A DNA stretch of 64,000 nucleotides from Nostoc carneum NIES-2107 (GCA_002368155.1 AP018180.1:124001-188000); one strand, 5' to 3'; positions 27,386 through 36,955 are shown, numbered from the stretch's first letter. Numbers and translations: made by a program. The notes: generated by a model from the letters alone, not told the origin.

Positions 27386-28798
27386 ATGCAAAGACAGCGA
27401 TCGCTATTAGCTTTAATTGTAGTGTTGATTATCGCCGCTTTTGCGGTGATTTTCACAATCCCTATTCCTCTCGGGTTAGATTTGCGGGGTGGCTCACAGC
27501 TTACAATTCAGGTGAAAACTACCGCAGAAATTAAGCAAATCACCGAAAAAGAATTGGAAGGGGTAAAGAAAGTTGTTGAAGGACGGATTAACGGACTTGG
27601 CGTTTCTGAACCAGTAATTCAAACTGTAGGTACAGACAAGATTTTAGTACAACTGCCTGGGGTTAACGATCCAGAACAAGCAGAACGAGTTCTTGGTGGT
27701 ACAGCACAGTTAGAATTTCGCAAACAAAAATCTGGTACAGAACCTCAACTATTTGCTTATCAAGCATCTAGGGCAGAATTAAAAGCCAAGCAACAGGAAT
27801 TGAGAACCAGCAATGATGCTGCTGCGATCGCTAAAAATCAAGAAGAGTTGCAGAAAAATAATCAAGCGATCGCAGAATTGTTTGAAAGTACAGATCCACC
27901 TCTGGGTGGTCAATATCTAGAAAATGCCTATGGCGAACCCACCCAAGGTAACAACTGGAATGTTGCTCTCCGCTTCAAACCAAAAGGTGGTGAACTGTTT
28001 GCTGAATTAACCAAAAGCCTTGCTGGGACAGGGCGCGGTATTGGCATTTTTCTCGATAATGAATTGATTAGTTCTCCTAGTGTCGGCCCTGAATTCGCAG
28101 CTACAGGGATTACTGGTGGTTCTGCGGTCATTACAGGTAGGTTTACTGCTCAACAAGCCAATGACTTAGGCGTGCAGCTACGTGGTGGCGCATTACCTGT
28201 ACCAGTAGAAATTGCCGAAAGACGCACAGTAGGCGCAACCTTAGGTAAAGATAGTATTCAAAGCAGCATCTACGCTGGGATTGGTGGTTTGACTTTAGTA
28301 CTTATATTTATGGTTGTGTACTATCGACTACCAGGGCTAATTGCGGATATTTCATTAGTAATTTACTCTTTGTTGACTTGGGCGTGTTTTGCGTTGCTGG
28401 GTGTAACCTTGACTTTGCCAGGAATTGCTGGTTTTATCCTCAGTATTGGGATGGCGGTTGATGCTAACGTACTGATTTTTGAGCGTACCAGAGAAGAACT
28501 ACGTGCAGGTAAATCATTGTATCGTTCTGTAGAATCTGGTTTTTACCGAGCATTTTCGAGTATTTTAGATAGCAACGTCACAACATGGATTGCTTGTGCT
28601 GCTCTGTTTTGGCTAGGTTCTGGCTTAGTCAAAGGCTTTGCCTTAACTCTAGCTTTAGGGGTAGCAGTGAGTATGTTTACTGCAATTACCTGTAGTCGCA
28701 CATTGTTGTTTTTGGCAATTTCCATTCAATCTTTACGGAAGACAGAACTTTACTGTCCTAACGTACCAGTTGCGAATAAGGCAGAGGTCGCACAATGA
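27386..28798 (+). CDS. secD: Protein translocase subunit SecD
   Basis: About 470 residues from the ATG at 27386. A TTG at 27359 would add nine residues, but [14 protein letters not shown] is the normal SecD N-terminus. SecD works with SecF to drive export through SecYEG using the proton gradient. The first membrane helix is followed by [15 protein letters not shown]. The large periplasmic/lumenal P1 region ends near residue 300. The six-helix RND core carries the conserved [20 protein letters not shown]. Its stop overlaps the secF start by 4 bases (ATGA), so the two are translationally coupled. Confidence 0.95.
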   Translation: MQRQRSLLALIVVLIIAAFAVIFTIPIPLGLDLRGGSQLTIQVKTTAEIKQITEKELEGVKKVVEGRINGLGVSEPVIQTVGTDKILVQLPGVNDPEQAERVLGGTAQLEFRKQKSGTEPQLFAYQASRAELKAKQQELRTSNDAAAIAKNQEELQKNNQAIAELFESTDPPLGGQYLENAYGEPTQGNNWNVALRFKPKGGELFAELTKSLAGTGRGIGIFLDNELISSPSVGPEFAATGITGGSAVITGRFTAQQANDLGVQLRGGALPVPVEIAERRTVGATLGKDSIQSSIYAGIGGLTLVLIFMVVYYRLPGLIADISLVIYSLLTWACFALLGVTLTLPGIAGFILSIGMAVDANVLIFERTREELRAGKSLYRSVESGFYRAFSSILDSNVTTWIACAALFWLGSGLVKGFALTLALGVAVSMFTAITCSRTLLFLAISIQSLRKTELYCPNVPVANKAEVAQ

Positions 28799-29763
28799 AA
28801 CTGACTATTAATAAATCGCGATCGCTATGGTGGACTGTTTCCGCTGCCTTTATCCTCAGCGGTATCATCTCAATGGTGATTTCTTGGCAAAATCCTAATA
28901 TCCACGCACCGCTACGTCCTGGTTTGGATTTCGTTGGTGGTACGCGCTTACAATTTGAACGCGACTGCACAAAAGCAGGTAACTGCGATAAACCAATTGA
29001 TATCGGTGTGGTGCGGGATGTCGCCAAGGAACAAGGATTAGGTGATAGCAGTATCCAAATAGTGGGTGATAACGGTATCTTAATTCGGACAAAAAACCTT
29101 GATGCCGATCAGCGTACCAAATTACGCAATACCTTAAGCGAAAAAGTTGGTGAATTTGATCCGCAAAAAAACCAAATTGACTCTGTTGGGCCGACTTTAG
29201 GAGCAGAGTTATTTCGCTCTGGGATTCTGGCTTTGGTTGTGTCTTTCGTGGGAATCACTATTTACATGGCTTTCCGCTTTCAATGGGACTATGCCATTTT
29301 TGCGATCGTTGCTCTATTCCACGATATTTTAATTACCGTTGGGTCTTTTTCAATTTTGGGTTTGCTATTAGGCATTGAAGCAGATAGCTTATTCATCGTC
29401 GCCTTGCTGACAATTACAGGTTTTTCTGTAAATGACACAGTGGTAATTTACGATCGCATTCGCGAAACTATCAAAGTTCATCCAGATAGACCAATTGCTG
29501 AGATTGTCGATGATGCGGTTAATCAAACTTTAACCAGGTCAATCAATACGACCCTAACCGTACTACTGACATTACTTGCTATCTTTCTATTTGGCGGAGA
29601 AACTTTAAGAAATTTCTCCCTAGCTTTAATTATTGGCTTCACAATGGGAGCTTATTCGAGCATTTTCATTGCTAGTACTCTATTAGCTTGGTGGCGAGAA
29701 CGTACAGGTCAATCTGTAGCAGTAGCAACTGCTAATGCAACTGATACCTCCGCCAGTTCTTAA
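28795..29763 (+). CDS. secF: Protein translocase subunit SecF
   Basis: 322 residues. The N-terminal helix is followed by [15 protein letters not shown], the SecF counterpart of the SecD motif. The helix-four signature is [18 protein letters not shown], and the last membrane helices end in [13 protein letters not shown]. It forms the SecDF complex in plasma and possibly thylakoid membranes. Translation is coupled to secD through the ATGA overlap. A short Ala/Thr-rich tail ends the protein. Confidence 0.95.
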   Translation: MKLTINKSRSLWWTVSAAFILSGIISMVISWQNPNIHAPLRPGLDFVGGTRLQFERDCTKAGNCDKPIDIGVVRDVAKEQGLGDSSIQIVGDNGILIRTKNLDADQRTKLRNTLSEKVGEFDPQKNQIDSVGPTLGAELFRSGILALVVSFVGITIYMAFRFQWDYAIFAIVALFHDILITVGSFSILGLLLGIEADSLFIVALLTITGFSVNDTVVIYDRIRETIKVHPDRPIAEIVDDAVNQTLTRSINTTLTVLLTLLAIFLFGGETLRNFSLALIIGFTMGAYSSIFIASTLLAWWRERTGQSVAVATANATDTSASS

Positions 29764-29960
29764 TAGAGTTAAGCTGGTTTATGTTCATAACTGGGTCGAA
29801 CAATTTTGGATTTAGATTTGAGATTTGAGATTAATGCATATCACTGAAGATTAAAAATTTAAAATTTAGTGGAACACAGCCAAAATCAGTGTTAATAATC
29901 AAAAATATCAAATTCTAAATTCCAATTTGGTATAACCCAAACCTTGCAGTTTTACAGGAT

Positions 29961-30395
29961 ATGGAACACTCAGAACAGCCATCAATGAATGGCAATCATT
30001 TTGATAATTCTGACCCAGTTTTTGGGCAACAAGTCCAAAGACTACATCGGCTAACAGTATACGGAAGGTGGTTGTTTGTGGCTTGTTTATGGCTCACAAT
30101 CGCACCTATTTCCTTGTGGAATTTACAATCAGAAATTGCAATTTGGAAACAATACTTTACCTGGGTGGCAGTGCGATATGGGCTTGTGTACCATCCACTG
30201 GCTACAATTGGTTTAGCATTTTGTATTGCCACGACAGCTTCGGTTTTAATTTGGCAAAGTCGTAATATCTTAGTAGGTCTCCCAGAACCAGAAAAGCAAC
30301 GTTTAGAAAAGCAAGTTTTTCGCATCCGTCAGCAGGGACAAAGTCATCCTTTATGGAAGTGGGTTTGCCAGCCTCAGCGAGAAATTAAAGATTAA
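29961..30395 (+). CDS. Hypothetical two-helix membrane protein
   Basis: 144 residues with no family I can name. Two transmembrane helices are visible (about residues 33-52, WLFVACLWLTIAPISLWNL, and 75-96, GLAFCIATTASVLIW), separated by a short loop with YFTWVAVRYGLVYHP. A basic, amphipathic C-terminus (EPEKQRLEKQVFRIRQQG) probably lies in the cytoplasm. It starts at ATG 29961. It may be a conserved cyanobacterial membrane protein. It follows secDF by about 200 bases on the same strand, so co-transcription is possible but not evident. Confidence 0.75.
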   Translation: MEHSEQPSMNGNHFDNSDPVFGQQVQRLHRLTVYGRWLFVACLWLTIAPISLWNLQSEIAIWKQYFTWVAVRYGLVYHPLATIGLAFCIATTASVLIWQSRNILVGLPEPEKQRLEKQVFRIRQQGQSHPLWKWVCQPQREIKD

Positions 30396-30575
30396 AAATA
30401 CTTGAGCAAGATGAGTAAGTCTCTAACGAAAATTTAAAATTGGCTGATTCTAAATAAATTACCATCAGGGTAAATCTAAGCTAGAAATGAATTTAGTTTT
30501 ACTGTGTTTCTATCCAAGCAATTAATAGCGCTCTTAGTAGCTACAATTTTTTCTATTAAATAAAAAATTATATTT

Positions 30576-30806
30576 ATGCAAGAAATTGAAAATTTAGGAG
30601 TGAGTGTAGAAGAATATTTAGATGGATTAGCTGCAGGAATTGACATCTTGGATTTGAAGCGCTTAGAAGCCAAGAGAATTTCTACTCACTTGGCTTTGGA
30701 AGTCATGACTATCAATCAAAAGATTATCGATGCTACAGCCACCCCAGAAGAGATTGTCCGAGGATTAATGATTTTGACACCATCTTTAAGGCAACAAATT
30801 GAATAG
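30576..30806 (+). CDS. Hypothetical small helical protein
   Basis: 76 residues, unrecognised. It is acidic and predicted largely helical (VSVEEYLDGLAAGIDILDLKRLEAKRISTHLALEVM, then ATPEEIVRGLMILTPSLRQQIE). Composition is normal for coding DNA and the ATG is followed by a clean frame, but there is no strong ribosome-binding site (TTTATATTT before the ATG). No membrane segment or signal peptide. It stands alone. Confidence 0.55.
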   Translation: MQEIENLGVSVEEYLDGLAAGIDILDLKRLEAKRISTHLALEVMTINQKIIDATATPEEIVRGLMILTPSLRQQIE

Positions 30807-31136
30807 TTCCTTAAAATACGGCATTATTTCGCTATTATCTGCTAAATAAAAACTGTAAGATATTGCACGTCAAATAATCAGGAAAAACTCTCATCAACAG
30901 AGAACATAAAATTTCAGATTTTTCGGCAATATATTATGAAAAGTCTTATCCTGTGCTGATTTGAAATTCCTATATTAAAATCAAAAAAGCTATTTTTTGC
31001 CTTGCTGATTCGAGGCTGCACCGATGAAAAACGTGGGTGCGATCGCTAGAGATGATAGCGTAAAAAATAGCAGATTCATCTGTGGCAAAATCTGTAAAAA
31101 TTGAAATAATCGGTAGTCAAAATACTGCTAAATCGG
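30807..31136. other. Intergenic region before the GNAT gene
   Basis: 330 bases, AT-rich, with a HIP1-containing stretch (GTGCGATCGCTAGAG near 31036). The GNAT promoter is expected here. Nothing else is recognised. Confidence 0.4.
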
Positions 31137-31145
31137 GTGTTGTAC

Positions 31146-31613
31146 ATGAACTATCCTCAAATTCAATTTAGCGATCGCAAGTCTGAAATTGATCTAGAAC
31201 AACTGCAACAGCTATTTAATATCTGCGCCTTTTGGGCGAGAGAACGTAGTATTGAAGATTTGAGTATAGCGATTAGCAACAGCGAACCAGTAATTTCTGT
31301 ATGTGATGGAAACCGACTCGTTGGCTTTGCTCGCGCCACTTCCGATGGCATTTATCGCGCCACAATTTGGGATGTTGTCATTCATCCAGACTATCGTGGT
31401 ACAGGATTAGGCAGCAAATTAGTAGAAACAGTCTTGAGTCATCCTCGCATGAGGGTTGAGCGTGTCTATCTCATGACTACTCACCAGCAAGGTTTTTACG
31501 AAAAGATTGGTTTTCAGCGCAATACAACTACCACTATGGTGTTATATAACCAAGCTAACCTTGAGCCTCTACCGGCTGAGGAAATTCAGCTTCAGGAATT
31601 ACGAGGGGGATAG
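31146..31613 (+). CDS. GNAT-family N-acetyltransferase
   Basis: 155 residues from the ATG at 31146; an in-frame GTG at 31137 is less likely. The GNAT acetyl-CoA site is clear: VIHPDYRGTGLGSKLVETVL (R/Q-x-x-G-x-G/A), after the beta-4 strand [19 protein letters not shown], and a C-terminal GFYEKIGFQRN. The GFARATSD...ATIWDVV stretch is shared with the Ycf52-like protein at 38022-38549, so the two are related, but this one lacks the N-terminal extension. The acceptor amine is unknown. Its 3' end overlaps the convergent kinase gene by 59 bases. Confidence 0.9.
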   Translation: MNYPQIQFSDRKSEIDLEQLQQLFNICAFWARERSIEDLSIAISNSEPVISVCDGNRLVGFARATSDGIYRATIWDVVIHPDYRGTGLGSKLVETVLSHPRMRVERVYLMTTHQQGFYEKIGFQRNTTTTMVLYNQANLEPLPAEEIQLQELRGG

Positions 31614-32089
31614 ATACCTGCAGCCTAGTGATTTCGGGAATTTCTGGTTGATTGGTTGGAAATGGCACAATTTCCAACTTTCCTCCCATCTCTTCCAACA
31701 AGGTCTGATTGAGTAATAGCCTCATTCCTGGAGTTAATGTAGAGTTTTCTGTTTTGTCCAAAATAGCTTTGTCTGGCGAGTCCAAAAAATCTATCGATTT
31801 AATAAAATCTATAGACTCGCTCCCAGGTAGAGTATGAATTGGCACATCTAGCCAAATATATACAGAATTCTTATTAGGTGAAAGACTACTACAAATGGAG
31901 ATACCGCCTTCTTCCATTTGAGAAATGCTGGTGTCTACTAAGCTAATTAAAACTTGGCGTAGCCACCGAGGATCTGCCAAAACATAAATTCCTGGATCTG
32001 GTGGCGACATTTGTAACTTAAAGTTACGATTCGCCGCCAGCATATAAGTTAATTTATCAACTTCCTGTAAAACTTCTTTAAGTGATAGA
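31555..32089 (-). pseudogene. Sensor histidine kinase, C-terminal fragment
   Basis: The 3' part of a kinase gene split by the insertion at 32090-33590. It encodes the end of the dimerisation region and an HATPase-like domain (EVLQEVDKLTYMLAANRNFKLQ, VLADPRWLRQVLISLV). The nucleotide-binding boxes are weak: the N-box Asn is Asp/Thr (LVDTSI) and no DxGxG box is evident, so catalysis may have been degenerate already. Removing the IS and one copy of the 10-bp duplication restores an unbroken frame (PLSL-KEVLQ) of about 315 residues. Upstream of 32090 the open frame continues into the IS by chance only. The end overlaps the GNAT gene. Confidence 0.85.
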
Positions 32090-32125
32090 CTGGAGTTTAG
32101 ACTAAATGGGAGAGATGAAAGAGAA

Positions 32126-32159
32126 AAAGGGGATGTCTGATTGAAGACAGTCCCCCTTT
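32126..32159. terminator. Stem-loop inside the left end of the IS
   Basis: AAAGGGGATGTCT pairs with AGACAGTCCCCCTTT around a six-base loop, with one or two bulges. It lies upstream of the transposase start on its strand. It could insulate the transposase from read-through or hide its ribosome-binding site in long transcripts, as known for IS10 and IS50. Confidence 0.45.
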
Positions 32160-32201
32160 CGGCAGAAGCTAAGAGAGAATCACCTACTCTTATCTGCCAA
32201 T

Positions 32202-33509
32202 ATGAAACGTGCCAGACTCGAAGAATTTCGTCAAGCAGCCTATACGCATCTAGGCAAAGCACATGATGCAACATTTGAACTAACAGATGCGATACTGTTG
32301 ACCCGTAATGTCTACAGTCTGGCAGATTTATCTTTATCGCCAGTGTTTAGACGCAAATGGCCGAGTATCTATGAAGCGATACAAGATACCAAACCAGACC
32401 GCGAGAAATTAATGGAGTTATATATCAAGCAAATACCAACAGAAAAACGCATATTGTTGGCAGGAGATCATACAGCTTGGTCACGCCCAGATGCGGTGAC
32501 ACTCAAAGAACGGACAATAGAACACAGTAGCACAGAGATCGCGGGAAATAAACCGATTACGATTGGGCAGGGATATAGTACTATAGCTTGGATACCAGAG
32601 GATTCAGGAAGTTGGGCACTACCGCTGAGGCATGAACGGATTACCAGTTGGGACAATCCGATTGAGAAAGCAGTTGAACAACTCAAAAAGGTATGTGAAT
32701 CAATGTCTGTTCGACCAATTTCGCTTTGGGACAGTGAATATGGTTGTGCGCCTTTTGTGTTAAAGACAGCTAGTATAAAAGCCGATATCTTAGTTAGACT
32801 ACGTTCAAATCTGTGTCTATGGGGCGCACCACCTGCTTACTCTGGCAAGGGTCGTCCTCGCAAGCATGGTGCTCAATTTAAACTCAATGAACCCTCAACC
32901 TGGGGCGAAGTGGCATCTGTGCTGGAAGTAAATGACCCAAAATTGGGACGAGTTAAAGTCAGTCTGTGGGAAGATTTGCATTTTCGCAAAGCTGCTACAC
33001 GCCCCATGACGCTACTGAGGGTGGAACGTCTTGATCTTGATGGCAATTTGAGAGTATTAAGACCCTTGTGGTTAGCTTGGGTTGGGGAACAAATGCCACC
33101 ATTGGATGAAGTTTGGCGATTGTACTTGCGCCGATTCACGATTGACCATTGGTATCGCTTTCTCAAGCAACGCTTACATTGGACAGTACCAAAATTCAGT
33201 ACTCCAGAACAATGTGAACATTGGAGTGACTTAATGCCGTTAATGACCTGGGAGTTATGGTTAGCTCGTGATATAGTTGCTGATAATCCTCTTCCCTGGC
33301 AAAAGTCAATGGATAAATTGACCCCAGGACGAGTTGCTCAAGCTATGGGTGGAGTTTTCGCTGCGATTGGTACTCCTACCTCTCCACCCAAACCTCGTGG
33401 AAAGTCCCTTGGGTGGACACCAGGTAAAGCCCGTAACCGGAAAATACGATATCCAATTGTTAAAAAGACTGCTTCTAAACCACGGAAAGAGGAACAAAAA
33501 TCTGCTTAA
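32202..33509 (+). CDS. DDE transposase (IS4-superfamily-like)
   Basis: A 435-residue transposase. The first Asp is in LLAGDHTAWSRPDA (about residue 89) and the second probably in SLWDSEYGCAPFV (about 183). The Glu region may be the WLARDIV/LYLRRFTIDHWYRFLKQRLHW stretch, which has the Y/R...H-W-Y-R-F-K pattern seen in the IS701/IS4-like DDE_5 group rather than a classic YREK. The C-terminus is basic (KPRGKSLGWTPGKARNRKIR). It is complete and runs antisense to the kinase it interrupts. The exact IS family is unsure. Confidence 0.85.
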   Translation: MKRARLEEFRQAAYTHLGKAHDATFELTDAILLTRNVYSLADLSLSPVFRRKWPSIYEAIQDTKPDREKLMELYIKQIPTEKRILLAGDHTAWSRPDAVTLKERTIEHSSTEIAGNKPITIGQGYSTIAWIPEDSGSWALPLRHERITSWDNPIEKAVEQLKKVCESMSVRPISLWDSEYGCAPFVLKTASIKADILVRLRSNLCLWGAPPAYSGKGRPRKHGAQFKLNEPSTWGEVASVLEVNDPKLGRVKVSLWEDLHFRKAATRPMTLLRVERLDLDGNLRVLRPLWLAWVGEQMPPLDEVWRLYLRRFTIDHWYRFLKQRLHWTVPKFSTPEQCEHWSDLMPLMTWELWLARDIVADNPLPWQKSMDKLTPGRVAQAMGGVFAAIGTPTSPPKPRGKSLGWTPGKARNRKIRYPIVKKTASKPRKEEQKSA

Positions 33510-33590
33510 TCTCAAATATCTTCATTCTTGAAGGTTGTGTTTTATGAACTCAGCACTGCTGGGTCATTTGTTGCTGCCTAGTCTAAACTC

Positions 33591-34013
33591 AAGTGATAGA
33601 GGTTGAATATCTAATTTATTGGTTCCATGCTCAACTCTGGCAACATTGAGAACTTCATCCATCAATTTGAGCAACTTAAGCGCTCTTTCATGAGCTTGAG
33701 CTACAAATTCTCGCTCTTCTTCTGGGTTTTCGCATAAATCTGACAAAATTAATTGATGTAAACCAATTAACCCATTAAGAGGCGATCGCAATTCATGGGT
33801 AGTGCGCGCTAAAAAACCCGCTTTAAACTGGCTCATCTCCTTTGCCATTTCGTATGCGAGTTGTGTTTGTTGTAGCTGTGGAAAATGCTGTGGCTGTGTT
33901 GTTTCTACTAGCTGATTGCTAGTTTTAGAGTTGGAAGATTTGGGAAATAACCACCGTAAACTTATACCCAATGCCAGCCCCGATCCTAAATATACCCAAT
34001 TAATCCAGTCCAT
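33591..34013 (-). pseudogene. Sensor histidine kinase, N-terminal fragment
   Basis: The 5' part of the interrupted kinase. One N-terminal membrane helix (WINWVYLGSGLALGISLRWLF) is followed by a short linker and a HisKA domain with the phospho-acceptor in TTHELRSPLNGLIG (near residue 75), then DEVLNVARVEHGTNKLDIQPLSL, where the insertion begins. As it stands, translation ends nine codons inside the IS (EFRLGSNK). The fragment keeps the dimerisation/phosphotransfer region but cannot autophosphorylate on its own. Confidence 0.85.
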
Positions 34014-34337
34014 AATATTTAGCAGTTATTCAGCTTTATTTGTTGATCGCCAAGGCTCAAAATCAAGTTCCTTCTTCTCAGGATTTATAACGGTAAGATT
34101 GCCGATGTTTTGCAGAAGTGAGAAAAACTGTGACAGAGCAATAGTGGTAAATAAAGATACCATACCCTAAAAAGTTATGGCAGTTATTAATTTCAATCAG
34201 ACTGTACTTAGAAGTAATACAAATTGAATTTGGCGAAAAGGTGTTCGCGTAGCGTCTCCGCAGGAGAAAGGGTAAAGGTTTTTTCTTTCCCTTTCACCCT
34301 TACCCTTTTCCCTACAAGTATAAAGAGATAGATACAG
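34014..34337. other. Intergenic region with REP-like repeat
   Basis: 324 bases upstream of the broken kinase and downstream of the Sua5 gene. At 34240-34265 lies GTTCGCGTAGCGTCTCCGCAGGAGA, a dispersed Nostocales palindromic repeat. It is followed by GGGTAAAGG / CCTTTACCC-like arms (about 34269-34310) that may form the Sua5 terminator. Confidence 0.5.
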
Positions 34338-34922
34338 CTATAACTTGATCGTACCTTGTCGCAAAATTTGCCAACTCGTCCCTGTCCATTTAGCAACTGT
34401 AGAAGGTACACCTATTGCTGAGACTTCCGTTTGAGATTCTGTGGTGATTAAAGTCAAAGCTTCAGGAAACTGAGCATCAATTTCTGCCATCGTCTGCAAA
34501 GGTGGCTGTCCAGAAAGATTAGCGCTGGTAGTAGCCATAGGGCCTGTCTGCGCCAAAATTTGTTGAGCGATCGCACTTGCTGGTACTCTAATTCCGATTG
34601 TAGTGGGGTCTGTAGGGTTCATCTCCTTTGGTACTAAACCTGAAGCTGGTAAAACCAAAGTTAGACCCCCAGGCCAATATTTAGCTGTTAATTCTTGCCA
34701 AATTTGATATTCGTGATCGCTTCCCTGGACATAAGGCCACAAATCTGCTCCCCTAGCCGCCATCAAAATCAACGGTTTATCTTGACTGCGCTGTTTAGCT
34801 GCAAATATTAAAGCCGCTTTTTCTGGTAACGTTGCCAGTGCGGGAACCGTATCTGTAGGAAAGCTAACTAAATTGCCAGCACGTGCGCCAGCTACCAGTT
34901 CTGCCAAGGAAACTTGTGTCAT
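34338..34922 (-). CDS. tsaC: L-threonylcarbamoyladenylate synthase (Sua5/YrdC/TsaC)
   Basis: 194 residues, the short YrdC/TsaC form without the C-terminal Sua5 domain. It makes threonylcarbamoyl-AMP from threonine, bicarbonate and ATP, the donor for t6A at position 37 of ANN-decoding tRNAs. The nucleotide-binding signature is FPTDTVPALA (near residue 22) with KQRSQDKPLILMA; later TTSANLSG is the classic YrdC motif, and PSTVAKWTG follows. TsaD, the enzyme that uses this donor, is encoded at 40859-41905 in the same window but not in the same operon. Confidence 0.9.
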   Translation of the reverse strand: MTQVSLAELVAGARAGNLVSFPTDTVPALATLPEKAALIFAAKQRSQDKPLILMAARGADLWPYVQGSDHEYQIWQELTAKYWPGGLTLVLPASGLVPKEMNPTDPTTIGIRVPASAIAQQILAQTGPMATTSANLSGQPPLQTMAEIDAQFPEALTLITTESQTEVSAIGVPSTVAKWTGTSWQILRQGTIKL

Positions 34923-35087
34923 CGGAAGTATGAAGGATGAAGAAAACTGATAAATATTATGAGGCTATGGTACAAATGCTTGCATTTTTATACCAATTTG
35001 AAAAAAATGCGACAGTAGGGGCAAGCCTTGCCCTCGAGAATATTATTGATGTGTCGCAAACTCAGAATTGGATTCCATGAAAGCTAA

Positions 35088-35142
35088 AAGGGAAAGGGTT
35101 CAAGGCTGTTCTTTACCTTTTCCCCTTACCCTTTTCCCTTTA
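35088..35142 (-). terminator. Hairpin downstream of prmC
   Basis: AAAGGGAAAGGGT and ACCCTTTTCCCTTT pair across about 28 bases, some 55 bases beyond the prmC stop. It is purine/pyrimidine-rich and could form a long stem in RNA. Confidence 0.45.
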
Positions 35143-35194
35143 ACCCAAAGCTTGACAAAGTAATTAGAGGCTAAAACCTCCAATTTTCCGCCTT

Positions 35195-36118
35195 TCACCC
35201 TTCATCCTTTAAGTAAGCTAAGGCAAAACGTTCAATTCCCTCTAAATCAGAATGAATTTGAATATTTCTATAGCTACCGTGATTTTGCAAAATTTCTCGC
35301 ACGCTATCAGCTTGTCCTGCCATCATCTCAATTAGCCATACGCCACCAGGCCGTAAATAGCTAGGAGAGATTTCAATTAAATGGCGGATGCAATCTAAGC
35401 CATCACCACCACCATCTAAAGCTAAATGTGGTTCATGGCGAATTACTTCTGGTTGTAGGGTAGGTAAGGCACTGGTAGGAATATAAGGCGGATTCGATAC
35501 CATCCCACTAAACTGACCTTTCATCGGTGTTAGTGGCTCCCACCAGGAACCTTGATAAAACCTAATTTTGTTGGCAAATCCCAACTTTTGGGCATTTGCC
35601 GCTGCGATCGCCAAAGCTTCAGGACTGTAATCAACGGCGTGAATGGTTGACTCTGGAAAGACACTTGCTAGTCCGAGAGCGATCGCTCCACTACCAGTAC
35701 CTAAGTCCACCCAATGTCCTTTTGTTAATGATGGGATAGTCCCACTAGTTGCAGCTGCTGTTACGGCTAAATCAATTAAGCATTCCGTTTCTGGCCGGGG
35801 AATCAAAACTGCGCTCGATACGGCAATTTTAAACTGTCGCCAAGGTGTAACTCCTGCGATGTACTGTACTGGCAAGCGATCGTGTAATCGCCTTTGCCAC
35901 AATCGATCCAAATCTTCTAAAGACAACTCCAGTTGAATTTGAGGCCAATTTTTGTACGATTCCAAACGGAGAGCCAAGCGATCTAAACCAGCTATCTCTT
36001 GTAGCAGCCAATCAACTTCCGCTACTGAAACATCTGTGGCGATCGCAGCTTGAATTGCCTTCTGTCGCCACTGCCAAAGTTGTAAACCAGAAATTACTTT
36101 TGGCTGTGTATCCGTCAT
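35195..36118 (-). CDS. prmC: Release factor glutamine methyltransferase
   Basis: 307 residues. It methylates the glutamine of the GGQ loop in RF1 and RF2. The SAM site is VDLGTGSGAIALGLA (about 148), the acidic loop is HAVDYSPEALAIA, and the catalytic NPPY lies in MVSNPPYIPTSAL (about 207). The N-terminal helical domain binds the release factor. Its start is 9 bases from the tic22 stop on the same strand, so the two are likely co-transcribed. RF3 is encoded about 18 kb away. Confidence 0.95.
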   Translation of the reverse strand: MTDTQPKVISGLQLWQWRQKAIQAAIATDVSVAEVDWLLQEIAGLDRLALRLESYKNWPQIQLELSLEDLDRLWQRRLHDRLPVQYIAGVTPWRQFKIAVSSAVLIPRPETECLIDLAVTAAATSGTIPSLTKGHWVDLGTGSGAIALGLASVFPESTIHAVDYSPEALAIAAANAQKLGFANKIRFYQGSWWEPLTPMKGQFSGMVSNPPYIPTSALPTLQPEVIRHEPHLALDGGGDGLDCIRHLIEISPSYLRPGGVWLIEMMAGQADSVREILQNHGSYRNIQIHSDLEGIERFALAYLKDEG

Positions 36119-36127
36119 GCTTTCAGG

Positions 36128-36955
36128 TTATCGAGGCTTGGGAGCTGGTGTATTATTCCGCGCGGGAGCCTTGGGTGCATTGGCATTATTATCTCTAGGC
36201 AGAGTCTTGATATATTCTCTAGATTCTGGAGATGGCACTAAAACAACTTGATTCAGCCAAGGATCGTTTTTATCCTGTAATGTTTTAATGACTCCGTCTA
36301 CATCAATTACCTGAATATCAGCCTTGGGATATTTTGGCTTGACTTGGCTTAATAAACCCTGTGCGTCTTGCTTACTTAAAAACAAAGGAATCAACTGCTG
36401 TTCGTTAGCAGTCAGTTTAATCGGTACATATCCTTGATCTGGTGCAAATCTTACCGCGAAAACAGGCACGCTCTTAAACTGATCTACCTTTTGTCCGCTT
36501 TGACGCAGCAAGTCCATTGCCCCTTGAATTTCCTGATCTACAGGTTTAAAGGCAAATAAAAGACGGTTGGGTTGGTTTTTGCTTTGTTGTAATTGCTGAT
36601 AAATTACCCCCAGAGGTACTGCTGTCACCTGGAGACTTTTAAGCATTTCTTGAATTTTCGGATCTTTTTCTTTGGTATTTCGCAAATCGTTGATAAATTT
36701 TTGGGCTTCTTGTCGGCTCAAATAAACTCCTGTCACTGAGCCACCAGGTTTTTGTCCGTTTTGATTTTCTGGTAAAGGACGGCTGAGGGGTAAACCTTTT
36801 TCATTCGTCACTAAATAAACAGGTACGGAATCTAACTTGTCTTTTATCTGCTGTTCAGACAATGCCAGCACTGGTATATTGCCTGCAAAGACTGATCCTA
36901 GGAGTGTACTGCCAACTAGACCTAATGTTGCGCCCCAGCGAACCAATGATTTCAT
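36128..36955 (-). CDS. tic22: Tic22-family protein
   Basis: 275 residues from the ATG at 36955, chosen over 36994 because GAGGAG precedes it by six bases and it begins the signal peptide (MKSLVRWGATLGLVGSTLLG). The mature part has the two-fold Tic22 repeat: VPVYLVTNEKGLPL..VYLSRQEAQKFINDL and VPVFAVRFAPDQGYVPI..LFLSKQDAQGLLSQV. It ends in a Pro/Asn-rich tail. Cyanobacterial Tic22 lies in the periplasm and thylakoid lumen and is linked to Omp85-dependent outer-membrane biogenesis, the ancestral role of the chloroplast import component. It probably leads an operon with prmC. Confidence 0.9.
   Translation of the reverse strand: MKSLVRWGATLGLVGSTLLGSVFAGNIPVLALSEQQIKDKLDSVPVYLVTNEKGLPLSRPLPENQNGQKPGGSVTGVYLSRQEAQKFINDLRNTKEKDPKIQEMLKSLQVTAVPLGVIYQQLQQSKNQPNRLLFAFKPVDQEIQGAMDLLRQSGQKVDQFKSVPVFAVRFAPDQGYVPIKLTANEQQLIPLFLSKQDAQGLLSQVKPKYPKADIQVIDVDGVIKTLQDKNDPWLNQVVLVPSPESREYIKTLPRDNNANAPKAPARNNTPAPKPR

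Larger units (their letters stand above)
32090..33590. mobile_element. Insertion sequence interrupting a histidine kinase gene
   Basis: A 1501-base element with one transposase gene. It is flanked by a perfect 10-bp direct repeat, AAGTGATAGA (32080-32089 and 33591-33600). Excising it with one copy rejoins the kinase frame exactly. The ends carry GAGTTTAGACTA in inverted orientation (32093-32104 and 33579-33590), shifted by three bases at the left tip. A stem-loop between the left tip and the transposase start (32126-32159) may block incoming transcription. The 10-bp duplication fits IS4-superfamily elements. Confidence 0.9.
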
